From Episyrphus balteatus (lineage: Eukaryota > Arthropoda > Insecta > Diptera > Syrphidae), in NCBI RefSeq assembly GCF_945859705.1, contig NC_079137.1, positions 61,722,552 to 61,786,551 on the forward strand: a stretch of DNA of 64,000 bases, given 5' to 3'. How positions within the stretch are numbered: the stretch's first letter is position 1; each line of letters opens with the position of its first letter. Below are positions 49,074-60,094 of this stretch, one piece after another. The notes under the pieces were generated by a model. That model ran no database searches. It was not told where the DNA came from and was given only the letters and a program-made list of their open reading frames with translations. The position numbers and the translations under genes are program-made.

Positions 49074-49424
49074 GGACCTCGCACATTTTGTATGGGAAGT
49101 GGCCCTCGGTGAATTTGTCTGAAATTTTAGTATGTTGTTCTCTTTCGAAGCCACTGATCAAAATTCGATATGGGAAGAAAATCGAAAAATGGACAGTTTT
49201 TAAGAAAACGGTTTTTTTCCAATGAATATCTCAAACACTTTATGAGGGATAGTAATTCTCTTGTCAGGTTTTCAATATAACCTTAAAAATGGACTTCGGA
49301 TTCGGTTTCTGCAACCCTAAAAACCTAGTCATCGGGAAAAAACCGTTATCTCAAATACTGTCTATTTTTCAACATACTAACAAATTTACCGAGGGCCACT
49401 TTCCATACAAAATATGCCGAGACC
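49074..49424. mobile_element. Foldback MITE candidate (351 bp)
   Basis: The left arm GGACCTCGCACATTTTGTAT plus 'gggaagtggccctcggtgaatttgt' (49074-49118) is the reverse complement, with few mismatches, of 49380-49424; the inverted region continues inwards through 'tagtatgttg'. No target duplication could be seen at the edges and no coding frame exists. Confidence 0.6.
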
Positions 49425-49599
49425 TTTCTCTAATATTCGAGTAGCTGGCCTTCTCATTGCTTGTTCGGAGAACCATGTTCAGGTATTTCTTTGCTGTGCG
49501 GAGCTTTCAGCTATTGCGAAACTTGAACACATTTTTTCAGCACCTGTTTGAAATCTTTGTCACCTTGGCACCAGGGCTATAAAATAGCAATACAAAATA

Positions 49600-50020
49600 T
49601 CATTTCAACTTAAAATTATTTATTGCAAATAAAATTTTCGTTAAATCTAAATTTTGGGTTACAAAAAGTTTTTGCATATACAAAAAAGACCGATGCAAAA
49701 TATGTGCATTAAATATTTGGTTTTTAATGTTCGCCCAATTTCTGACAATTTTGACTATCTGATCTTACATAAGCTTCAAAATAATAGTTGAAATAGCTCA
49801 TTTGAGGTCAAGTAGTCAAAATTGTGAGTATTTCGACGAATTTAAAAGAAATATTTAATGCACACATTTTGCACTGATTTTTATTTTTAATGCAGAAAAT
49901 TGTACATTTGCAATACATTTACATTTTAACTAATTCTATAGGACAAGTATAAATGGTTTCATGTCAAAAAAATAAATCGAAGTTTAAATTAAAACCGGTT
50001 GGAAATATGTTATTTTTGTT
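49600..50020. repeat. Diverged interspersed repeat, copy 2 of a pair
   Basis: Aligns with 29259-29680 in the same orientation through the landmarks described there ('ctgacaattttgac', 'caaaattgtgag…cgacgaattta', 'taatgcagaaaa', 'ggaaatatgtt'). It lacks coding frames. Confidence 0.45.
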
Positions 50021-50704
50021 TTTTTAATATCTCTTTTGAAAAGTGTACCCCCCCATTAAAAATTTTCTCGAAAACGGCTTTGACAATTTTGATTAAATTT
50101 GGTGTAAATATGGATCAAAGTGAAAATAGGCGTTGCCGTTTTTTGAGAAAACTGGCATTTTGATTATTTACGCATATCTCGTCAAAGGATGGACCGATTT
50201 TATTCAAAACATACACACAGACATTACTTTTAAAGGATTGTAAAGGATATTTGTATACTTTTTAGCAATTACTTGCGAGGCAGCCGTGCATTTCACTTTA
50301 AATGCAAATTCATTTTATTCGAAATTTGAATATATTTTTATTTTTTAATGCATTAAACAATAAAATTAATAAAAATTGTTTTTTTACAACTCTGCTTAGG
50401 GCCAACCCAGTTATGGTCAGTAGCAAAAAGTCTCCATGTGGTTTTTCGGAACACAGAGCAAAACTTCTGCCTGAGAGAAATCCAGATTTATATGAATTTT
50501 ACTTCTTTTTTATCTATCAAGAATAATTTTACGGCTTCAGAAAGCAATAATTGTCCAAATATCAAAGCCAAATCAGTAAATAGTTGCCTTAAACAACTAA
50601 ATTAATGGAGATCTCAGATAAAGCTAAGTTCGTAAAAAATTAATTCTGAGTTATAACAACTTATTCCTTATTACACAACCTTCTTTTGAAGATTTCTCAA
50701 TAGG
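50021..50704. other. AT-rich non-coding DNA
   Basis: Phrases such as 'tctcgaaaacggctttgacaatttt' and 'catatctcgtcaaaggatggaccgatttt' resemble the interior of the (GTCT)n family, so decayed copies may lie here. No gene is supported. Confidence 0.35.
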
Positions 50705-51330
50705 TACACTGAACCAAATCCTTACATATTACAACGAAAAAATTCGTTGAGCCGGTGAAAAATTTAAATGGCTCAACGAAATGGCTTTCATACGTTATTG
50801 AAGAACTTCATCAGCTAACGAAAATTTTCGTATTTTAATGAATTCACTTAAAATAAAAATAATTTAAATAATTTTTTTATTATTTTTGTTATTTTTTTCT
50901 TCGTTATGTTAATGAACTCTTTCATAAAAATTTTTGATCCGGAATTAATGAATTTTTTCATCACTTTACGAAATTTTTTCATCAATTAACGTAAAATTTA
51001 TTTAAACTACGGTGATATTTTTCGTTAGTCAATGTATTTTTTGATTAATTTATGCAAGGAACTTTCGTAAGCTAACGAAAAATTTTATGAATATTTTAAT
51101 ATAATTACGAAAAAATATTCATTAGCTACGAAACTTCTCTTAAGCCTACAAAATTTTTCGTCCATTTTTCTTCTCTAAATTTTGGAATAAAAACCTGAAA
51201 TTCATAAAAAAATGGAGCGGAGAGAAAATTTCTTACCGTAAAAAAAAATTGTTGTTTTGAATTTGAATTTTTTATCATCCTAAGTTAAATATACATTGAA
51301 TAAAAAAATTAAAATAAATACACTGAAAAT

Positions 51331-51745
51331 TTAGGAGGTAAATGAATAATAAATATCGTCGAAGTATTTGAGGAATTCTAAAAAGGATTTCATATCATCT
51401 CCTATGCCGATCAGGAATGGTTGGATCTTGGATGCTGGATGATCGGCTTTTGAGGTGTTCCAGCTGGTCATTGGGATGACATTTTTGGAATCTGAAAGAA
51501 AACAGAAAGATAAAAACAAGAGACAAAAATATTTTTTTTTACAAAATATAGGCCAATATTCGAATGGTACTTACCTACTATCTCATCGGTTATCCATTCT
51601 TCGTACACTTCAGCACACATTTTTTTATTTATTCCGCGTGATAGGTCTTTGTATTTTCCGAGTTGAATATAAAGTTTGACTTCGAGAAATGCACACAAGG
51701 AACGAAAAAAACAGCGTGCTCTGTATGCATTTTTTGTTAGTCTAC
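51331..51745 (-). CDS. Two-exon reading frame of unknown function inside the TA-flanked element
   Basis: On the minus strand the last two exons of a protein can be read. The first runs from about 51745 to 51575 and contains CFFRSLCAFLEVKLYIQLGK and MCAEVYEEWITDEIV. It stops at a perfect GTAAGT donor (51574-51569). After an 83-bp intron ending TTTTCTTTCAG, the second exon (51491-51331) continues in frame with DSKNVIPMTSW, GIGDDMKSFLEFLKYFDD and a stop. Donor, pyrimidine-rich acceptor and frame conservation across the junction argue that this was a real gene segment. The 5' end is unresolved: no in-frame ATG precedes the core boundary, so it is a partial gene unless the methionine within exon 1 (about 51620) is used. 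It is either a remnant of the element's own gene or a captured host fragment. I do not recognise the protein. Confidence 0.55.
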
Positions 51746-52027
51746 GTTTGTTTTTCGTAAGGCAAAACGATTTATTTTCGTCAGCTGATGTATTTTTTCA
51801 TAAACCAATGTAAAATTTCATTAATGTATGAAGAATTTTCATAAACTGATGAAGATATTCGTTAGTTAATGTTGAATTTCATAAGTTATGAAAAGTTTAC
51901 GTTAATTACATTTTTTTATTTCGTTAAAATGAGTATGAAGTTTTTCGTTAAATGATGAATCTCTTCATTAAAATGGATTGTTGGGCTCTAAAAAGGGAGA
52001 AAAAACAGTATGAAGCATGTTCATTAA

Positions 52028-52725
52028 GGGGTAATAACACCTTGTAAACCATGAAATCGAGTGTCATTTTCATCAGCGTATAAAACAAAGGAGAAACATT
52101 ATTTTCTTTGGAAGTTAATTTACTTTGTTTAAGTATATCAATAGGTAACAGAATAGGCTAATGTTAAATTTTTTAATGATGTGAAATTTTTTAAATGGCG
52201 GTGTAGTTCAGGATGATAGTAAAATCCTGTGCTCCCATCGGGCGACCAACTAACTCCTACAGTTTTTAACCGATTGGGCTGAAATTTTGTGTGGAGCTTA
52301 AAAATACTATTCTCTAGTGAAGTACGTAGGATTTTTTTGAAATATTAAAATTTAACGATCTTATGGTCTTTTTTTCAACGAATTTAGTTTTTGGAATGAA
52401 ATAATTTTTTCAAACTAATGCCATTTCTTTAAAAAAGAATACCTAGTATTTTTAAGCTCCACACAAAATTTCAGCCCAATCGGTTAAAAACTGTAGGAGT
52501 TAGTTGGTCGCCCGATGGGAGCACAGGATTTTACTATCATCCTGAACTAGACCGCCATTTAAAAAATTTCACGTCATTAAAAAATTTAACATTGGCCTAT
52601 TCTGTTACCTATTAATATAATTAATTGAACTAAACAAACACCAAAAGAAAATAATATTTCTTCTTTGTTTTATACGCTGATGAATAGGACGCTTGATTTC
52701 ATGGTTTACAAGGTGTTATTACCCC
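52028..52725. mobile_element. Nested TTAA-flanked foldback element (698 bp)
   Basis: The tips GGGGTAATAACACC and GGTGTTATTACCCC are perfect inverted repeats flanked by TTAA at 52024-52027 and 52726-52729. The arms extend about 290 bp each with high identity; the loop lies around 52315-52440. Copy 1 of the host element has the uninterrupted site (a single TTAA in 'ccttcatcaattaatg', near 1120), so this is a proven insertion with its empty site in the same window. TTAA duplication is typical of piggyBac-type elements; the tips do not match a family I can name. Confidence 0.85.
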
Positions 52726-52911
52726 TTAAGTGATGAAGGTTTTCATATTACAAAAAATTACATATTTTCGTTGAACCAACGAAAATTTCGTTGGGCCAAC
52801 GAAAATGTAGTGTATGAAACCATTTTTTAAATTTTAGAATAATTTCACAACTCATGTTTCTAGCTCACTTACCATTTTCGTATTTTTACGAAATTTATTA
52901 TTTTCAGTGTA

Positions 52912-54796
52912 TAGGTAACAAAAAGGAAAACAAAAAAACTAGCTACTAAGAAATGGATCAAAATTGTTCATTAATAAAATCAAAGTTTATTTTTCAGTTG
53001 TAAATCAAAAGCTCTTACCATAAGCATAAACAATAAAATAGCCTCTTCACAAAAGAATCAATTACCACTTTGCCCATAGTATTGTCATCGCTGATTATAA
53101 TGAGCTTTTCAACAAACCTTATAAAGATTATAATTGTCTCAATTCTGATGATGAATCATATATTTGATTCATCTGCATTTTTTTAAATATTTTTTATTTG
53201 CTTTGGCAATATACCTATAATAAAACTCTCATTATGGACTTATTAACCATCCACGGAAACACGATTCCCCCTTCAAATTGCCCATTACCGCAGCTTATTA
53301 AATACTTCACGGACAATGGTCGTCATCGTCAACACTCTAAAGACTCAAGTACCTACCTACACCTACTTTTAATACCTTTTTGCTTTGCTATATTAATCCC
53401 CAGTTGGAGACATTTGTTTACATAACTTCGATATCAAAAAGTCATCGTACCTATACCAACTTTTTTTTTTTCTGTGATGACTGATGACTAATTGCAGGTT
53501 CTCTCACTCTTTTTTTTTAGAGCTGGTTGGTAGCTTCAACCAACTCCTCCTGCAATATTTACGCCAACCATTGAACATGCTTTACCGCATTTTTGTCTAC
53601 TGACTCGCAGAATTATTTAACAACAGCCTCCTCTATGAGTCATAATATAACTTTCATCCCGAGGAATGTGTACTTCACAAGTTTTATTTTTTTTTTTCAA
53701 TTTTTTTTTTTTTATTAGTACAGAAATGCATCGTTTATATGAACCGTAGAGGTGCCTTGTTCAGCATTTTACCAGGCACCAGTACAATATTGCAGAAGAA
53801 GTGTTAGAAACTCTTCCCCCAGATCCCTCACTTTGAATCATCCCCATGAAATGAGTGTGATTTGTAGGCTTGTACTCGTTATGAAGCTATGGAACTTTTG
53901 TTTACTTTTCTCATGATCTCCAACATTAAACAATGAAGTTGAGTAAAAAAAAAAGTCTATTATTCAAATTTCCATACAAAATGTCAAGGCGGGGATAAGG
54001 TAAGGTAGTAAACATGGGGGCTCACATTGATACCAGCATTTTAATTGAAGGTACTCGGCTGACATCTTTAATGGACTATATTGTGATGATGATGTACACC
54101 TTCTGACTTTCATCGGCTCCAGTAAACGAAAGTAGAGGGAAGCTCTTTTCGTTCTTCGTCGAAGAAGAATTTCAACTTCATTGTTTTGTTTACCCTTGTC
54201 CAACAAAGAAAATCCATGAGAAAGTAAATTTGTTTCGGGATATCTCTAAATCAATTTCGACAGATTACCTTCTCTTGTTCCAGGTTCTCCCCTTTTCGTT
54301 GTACTCTGTTACAACAGGAGGAATTAAGAATGAGGTCAAGCAGGGTGGGTATAAAAGATGAATATACTGGTGTTGTCCTGTTATATTTTATTGTGATGGT
54401 GGCTGTTAGCCGTTATAAATGACAGTTTATTAAGTGAAGATTGTAATCGTCTTGTCTTTTATACAATATTTTTTTGAAAGTCACTTTTGACCAATGATAT
54501 ATGACTTTTTTGGAATCTTTTGAAAGAAGGAATAAAATTTTTGTATAGGCAGTCAAGCTGAAATGTTTATTTATATCCATTTTTATACTGGATACAATAT
54601 TGTTTGGTTGTCAAGAGTTGTTGTGAGTTTGGCAGCCCTAAGATTGAATCTAATGAAATTGGTACGATTATTTGTTAGTTTGTTTGAATATATAAAAGCA
54701 CTTTGGTATATTGTTAAGAGATTAGGGAGTTTCTCAATCAGAATCAATATATAAGGGATTTTTGACACTGAGCGAATTAAAGTAAAATTATAATTC
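52912..54796. other. Non-coding DNA with a possible TATA promoter at 54.35 kb
   Basis: No splice-bounded coding frame is visible. A GGGTATAAAAGATG string at 54349-54362 is a strong TATA match in a G-rich setting (AGGAGGAATT…GGGTGGG), but nothing downstream looks coding. T runs occur near 53461 and 53690. Confidence 0.35.
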
Positions 54797-54799
54797 TTA

Positions 54800-55155
54800 C
54801 AAAGGAGATGGCACATTTTTGGGCCCAGAGTGTACACTAACGAAATTGATATCAAATGAAAGGTTATGATAAGCACATTACGTAGGTATAATTAATCGTA
54901 GAATGTGTAATATCCATTTTCATTTGATACCAATATTCCATTATTACGCATTCTACGATGAATTATTTAAAAAAATACCTGAATTCTCGGTTTTGAAATC
55001 CGAAACTTCAAACTGCAATATCTCCAAAACCCCACTAACTATTTTGAAAATATTTTACCCACGTAATGTGCTTATCATCGCCTTTCATTTGATACCAATT
55101 TTAATAGTGTACACACTGGGCTCAAGCTACATAGAAAAAAGTGCCATCTCCTTTG
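54800..55155. mobile_element. TTA-flanked foldback MITE (356 bp), PIF/Harbinger-like candidate
   Basis: The tips CAAAGGAGATGGCAC and GTGCCATCTCCTTTG are perfect inverted repeats with TTA on both sides (54797-54799 and 55156-55158). Further inverted pairs inside follow the same order: 'cagagtgtacact'/'agtgtacacactg' and 'tatcaaatgaaagg…gataagcacattacgt' with its complement. A 3-bp TTA duplication is the signature of PIF/Harbinger elements (TWA), which supports the candidate class. No transposase is present, and frames crossing it are fortuitous. Confidence 0.75.
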
Positions 55156-55158
55156 TTA

Positions 55159-56082
55159 ATATTCTGGCACAAATTACTTGTTTTATAAAAAAAAAAAACT
55201 AAAACCCATAGCGTACAATTCAGTAGAGTCATTTTTATGCATTCGATTGTTTCTAAGAAAGGTTACAATTTTAAAAATTAAAAGCATTTTCTCCCACGTC
55301 ATTTTCGGGTTTTGGGCTTAAAGGGGGAAATCCATCGGGAAGAAAACTTTTTCAGTAATTTTTTTTTTTTTTTCTTTTAAACTGAAAGCATTTATTGAAA
55401 TTTGGAAAAGTATATAAAGTTATTTACATTATAAAGTATTGATACAATTTTTTTTTTATTAAAAAAAAAATGACGGTTCTACAGTCCTTTGAAGTTGACG
55501 GCTTGAGTTTGCGCCGTGCAATGACCAGATCTAGAGAATTATTTATAATTATAATCAAAAGAGAATTTTTTTTTTGATTAAAATTTATTTAGGTATACGC
55601 ATGAACCTTAATTAAGTTAAAAAAAAGTGTCAAATAAAAATGAGAGACCAAAAAAACAACGAAAAAAGTCAATGCTTTCTATAAACAAATTGTTAAAAAA
55701 AATATTTTTTGTAAAAATTATATTGAACTTTTAGGTTTATCCAAGGGCCAATGAGTTAACGAGTAATTAGCATTCTATTTCAAGTTGTTAGCTTGATTAG
55801 TTTTTGAGTTAAACATATGTTGCACGGCGTCAAAAAAGAAACGCGTTTCGAGAAAAATGCGTTTAAAGTTTTTGTTTTCGTACCTACTGTGTAATGTTCG
55901 GAGCGCATTGGTTTTTTGGGCTATATGGGGAGTTTTGAGGCTTCATTTAAGGCTAAGACCACTGAAAAGACTTTCTTCGGTTGATGAATGATTTTTAGGC
56001 AAAAAATAAATAATGCAGAAATAAAAAATTTCAGAGGGGTTTCTCCCATTTAAAATATTTTAACATAATGCTCACCTTAAAT
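55159..56082. other. AT-rich non-coding DNA
   Basis: No feature recognised apart from A and T runs (55186, 55360, 55449). Confidence 0.45.
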
Positions 56083-56520
56083 CTCACCCTCTTAAACAAT
56101 AACATTTTCGCTTATACAATAAACGAAATCCGCTTAAATTCTGATTTATTTAAGTGAACTTTAATCTTAAAAAAAAAGGATTAAAAATTAACAGATTCCG
56201 TCTTATTTCTAAGTGCATGCATTTTAATATTAAAAGTGTTCTTTAAAAAATTAAATCATTCAAAATTTAAGTATAAATCGACATTTTAAACAAATTTTTA
56301 ATATTTTATGAGACTTTACCAATTTTCAACAGTGAGATAGTCTGATAGTAAAGCACTCGCCTTATATTTTTAGCATCGATCCCAGGTGGCTGCCAACTTT
56401 TTTTTAAATTAAACTGTTTAAGCGCGTTTCTTTTAAATTTAACACGGAAATCATCTTGGCAAAAAAACACTGCAGAAATCCACTTAATTTAATACAGAAT
56501 CCGTTTGTTTTAAATGATCT
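56083..56520 (+). repeat. SINE-like module with a tRNA-like core, copy 2 (better preserved)
   Basis: The core at 56331-56394 contains TAGTAAAGCACTCGCC, resembling a tRNA A-box region, and ATCGATCCCAGGTGGC, resembling a B-box followed by an acceptor-like GCTGCCA. The spacing of about 30 bp is in the range of tRNA-derived promoters. It is flanked by CCGCTTAAATT and CCACTTAATTT phrases also seen around the copy at 31406-31740. No tRNA cloverleaf is intact, so it is not called a tRNA gene. Confidence 0.45.
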
Positions 56521-58895
56521 TTTTTGTCCTTTACCGAACTAAACCAGGTTTATTTTCTTATATTCTTAAAAATTTTGATGACTCTGGCAAACCTATGCCT
56601 TAACTTAATCTATTTTATAATTGAATTCATTGCAACTTTACTTCAAGTTATTTATTTATTTTATTTTTTTTTGAAATGACAGTTGAAAAAAAAAATTCAA
56701 AACAAGATATATTATCAGCTAATTGTTTGTACTATTTTTTTGTTTGTACTACTTTTCCTTTGAAATTTTAGAAAATTTCTTATCTACAACTTTAAATGTA
56801 AAAAGTAAATGGTAAACTAAATTGCACTCGATTTACTCATTAAGTCAAAATAAAATTATAGGAAACATAGAGGGGTCACTGTGGTGTATGTGTAACATTT
56901 TTGTATGGACAATTTTTAATCCATTTTTTTTTTCTTTTCCTTACTAATTATACAGAAGAGTTGACTATTTTTGACCATTGGCTGATCTTTAAAATGAATG
57001 AATTGTTGGGCTTTGCAAACATTTCAAATGACATGCAGCACTTAACATAAGAGTTTTAAGAAAAAATATTTCAACTAGGAAATACGATTTCTAGACTTTT
57101 ACGAAGAACTACAAAAAAAAATTTCATGACTAAATAAAATGGGATTGATAAAGCAATAAATACTAAGTTTCAGGAAAAAGGCGTTTTGTATTTGGTAAAT
57201 AGGACTACAACAAAACCCTATAAACAATATTTATAAAATTATTCTTCTTCGATTCTTCTACTTGAGTAGGAATTTCACTATTTTTTTCGATTTACTAATC
57301 ATTTTATTTTTTTACTTTAATGCAAAAAAAATTCCGTATGTTGAACAATAAATATGAGGAATTTGTATTTGAAAAATATTTATAATTTTTTTTTTTTTAC
57401 TTTAACATTAAGCACCAAAAATACGTCCAAATAAAATGTCAGTTGAAAATCCCAACACGTCCCTTCCTCGATCAAACACCCCTTCATACGAAAAAATTGT
57501 ATGGTCTTCTTAGATTTTGTTACATTACGTATTTTTTGCTCATTTAATTTTTGGTTACCATGTCAAATAAAACACTTGAACTTAATAGTTCCTAATTCTT
57601 AAACATACTACACTAATCAATGACTTCTTGTTACTTATTAAAGAATTTATTTCCTCCACCCTTATACCCAAAATAGTTTCTTGCATAGCTTTTGCAATAA
57701 GTCTCACCTTTTTTATCTCTTTAATTTAAAAAAAAACACCCTTTGAAATGAAAAAAATTGTTTAGACTTGTGAATTCGTAAGTGGTTTATCGCGAATTTC
57801 GCACATTTTCGAAACAAAAAAGCACATTTTCATCCAAATATTTTATAATTTGTTTCTTTTTTGTTGTAAATGGGCCATTTTAATTAATTTTTTGTTAGGA
57901 TATCATTTCTGGTAGGTATATTTCTTAACGAATCTGGGTCAACACAACCCCAGTCAATAAATATAATAGATAGGTAAGGTACCTATATACCTTTTCATTG
58001 TTAAAGTAATACCCTAGGCTAAATTATAAAATGTGATAAGCAAATCTCAAAAATAGAAATAAAAACAAAGACCAAACTTTGTATCTATTTGTTAAAAATA
58101 AGAAAACTCTCACCCAATCGACCTATATTCACAATCTAAACGAGTCACCCATAACAACAAACACTTCCTAAAAACCTAACAAAGAATCGAACCCCCTGCT
58201 GATGGAATTAATTTCACAATAATCCAATCCAAATCTACCTCCACCGGCCATACATCACTTATTTGTGAATTGTGATTGTGAGAATAAGAGTTTTTTTTTT
58301 TCTCGTATGTGATTTTCTGATGACTTGTCCTCATTGACACTTTACAAAAGATATCCAAAGCCAAAGCTAAAAGAAGACTATCAAACACAAAGTAATGTTT
58401 TCCTTTCATTCTCCATACTCCAGAAAGACCACTTTTAATTTCTTTTTATGTGATTTATTCCTGCCCCAATGAGGGACATGACACGAGACATGACGACATT
58501 AACTGATTGCGACACACAATACCAACTTGGTTGGGCTCTGTTTTTTTTTTTGTATTTTTCCTTTCAATGATTTTTTTTTAATGAAACAAAAAATCAAAAA
58601 GTGAAAAAAAAAACAAGATGACACCCCTGGAGTGTGAATATGCACGCAATCGTCGAACTGTCGTCTCGGAAACAAAACGCGCAAAAAAGTAGGTCACCAA
58701 TCACAACCACCATTAACATGTTGCTTTTGTTTAATAAAAAAAAAAAAACACAAAAACAAAAACAAGAAATATTAATAATAAAATTCTTGCCGGTTTTCTT
58801 ACGTTTTTATCTTCAAAAATTATGAAGTCCAATGTTTAGGTTGGATGAAGTTGCTTTAATGACTTTGGGATCTCAAAAGTATTGACCAAATGGAA
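56521..58895. other. AT-rich non-coding DNA
   Basis: No gene supported. Minus-strand frames at 58176-58409 and 58499-58684 are chance frames around A/T runs. Confidence 0.45.
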
Positions 58896-58900
58896 TTTAT

Positions 58901-60090
58901 TAACTTAGCGAAATACCCATTGCTAACCAAAATACAATTATTTTGATTGATTTCTCTTTTTCGCTAACTTCAAATGATTTGACCAAAAACAAAATACTGA
59001 AAAAGTTATACTTTTTCGCTAACTTTATATGAACTGAGCGAAATATTTCAGGGATTTAAAAAACAACAAATTTTAACAAAATTTAAACAGCAGTGACTAA
59101 CTAGAAACAAATAAGCACTGCTTTATAAGGCTCACTGAAAAATTTCGCTAACTTTATACAAACTGAGCGAAAAAAAACAGTATAAAAAATAGATATATAA
59201 ACCAATCTAAACTACCACAACGAATAATCATCAAAATATAAACCTCCCATCCAATTTATAAGATTCGGAATGTTTCGCTTTCTTTATATGAACTGAGCGA
59301 AACAACCAGAAATACAAATTTTCATAACTAAATAACAACCAAATATGAATATTAATTCCATTCTATACCTTGAGGGTGTTTCGCTGACTTCTCATGAACT
59401 TAGCGAAATACACCAGGAACTAAAGAATAATTTTCTAAAAATATTAAAAGTGCAGAAAATAAATAAAAAATAATAGAAAAAGAAACAAATCTTAACCACC
59501 AAAACAAAAATATAAACCTCTCATTCAATTTATACGCTTTGGTTTGTTTCACTAATTTCATATGAACTAAGCGAAACAACCATAAATACCTACAAAAGCT
59601 TCAGAAGCAACAAGTTCAAAATTTTCATAATTTAATAACAACCAAACATGAATCTTAATTCCATACTATACTTTGAGTGTGTTTCGCTGACTTCTCATGA
59701 ACTTAGCGAAATACACCAAGAACTAAAAAATACATTTCTGAAAATATTAAAAACGCAGTAATTAATTGGAAAAAAAATTATTAATGCCATATAAATCTCA
59801 CTTCAATATTTCGCTAACTTCATACAAACTTAGCGAAAAATCTTAAAATTAAAAAAAACGTAAAAAATCAATGTTACCAAAGCAAATAAGCAATAAAATA
59901 AAATGCCCTAATTCAGCTGATATGCTTCGGGATGTTTCGCTAACTTCATATTAACTAAGCGAAACACGGACACAATTTATAAAATAAAAGAACACTGCTT
60001 TTGCTATAAGCACTTGGTAATCGAATATAAACCTCATGTCGACTAAACGCAAAGAAGAATTTTCGCTAACTTCATATGAACTCAGCGAAA
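58901..60090. repeat. Array of 30-bp palindromic boxes with ~127-bp spacing
   Basis: Each box has the form TTTCGCTAA, C, TTCATATGAA, C, TTAGCGAAA: exactly 30 bp and symmetric except for the two C positions. Nine full boxes start at 59014, 59143, 59273, 59379, 59547, 59682, 59809, 59935 and 60061; a half box lies at about 58901 and a decayed one at 58958. Start-to-start distances are 129, 130, 106, 168, 135, 127, 126 and 126 bp. Spacers are AT-rich and mostly diverged, but those around boxes 5-6 and 7-8 match (for example 'gaatcttaattcca' before, 'tacacca.gaactaaa' after), showing a two-unit higher-order repeat of about 300 bp. The boxes are better conserved than the spacers. No coding frame and no terminal repeats were found. 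Confidence 0.9.
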
Positions 60091-60094
60091 AATT

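Larger units (their letters stand above)
50707..52909. mobile_element. TA-flanked, palindrome-rich DNA transposon, copy 2 (2203 bp), carrying a coding core and a nested insertion
   Basis: The left end CACTGAACCAAATCCTTACA and the right end (inverse of CACTGAAAATAATAAATTTC) match both ends of the copy at 996-2126, in opposite orientation. TA lies at 50705-50706 and 52910-52911. As in copy 1, the arms are packed with ACGAAA/TTTCGT motifs. Two blocks account for the extra length. One is a core at about 51189-51745 with a spliced reading frame, which replaces the unrelated core of copy 1 immediately after a shared ACGTAGACT. The other is a 698-bp foldback at 52028-52725 inserted into a TTAA that is intact in copy 1. 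Confidence 0.85.

Noticed and set aside
54563..55202. Frames of about 60-100 codons on both strands near 54.6-55.2 kb
   Set aside because: Two of them cross the ends of a MITE, and all are hydrophobic chance frames in AT-rich DNA.
58901..60090. CRISPR-like repeat-spacer array
   Set aside because: Spacers are about 75-140 bp, related to each other as higher-order repeats, there are no cas genes, and the DNA is eukaryotic.
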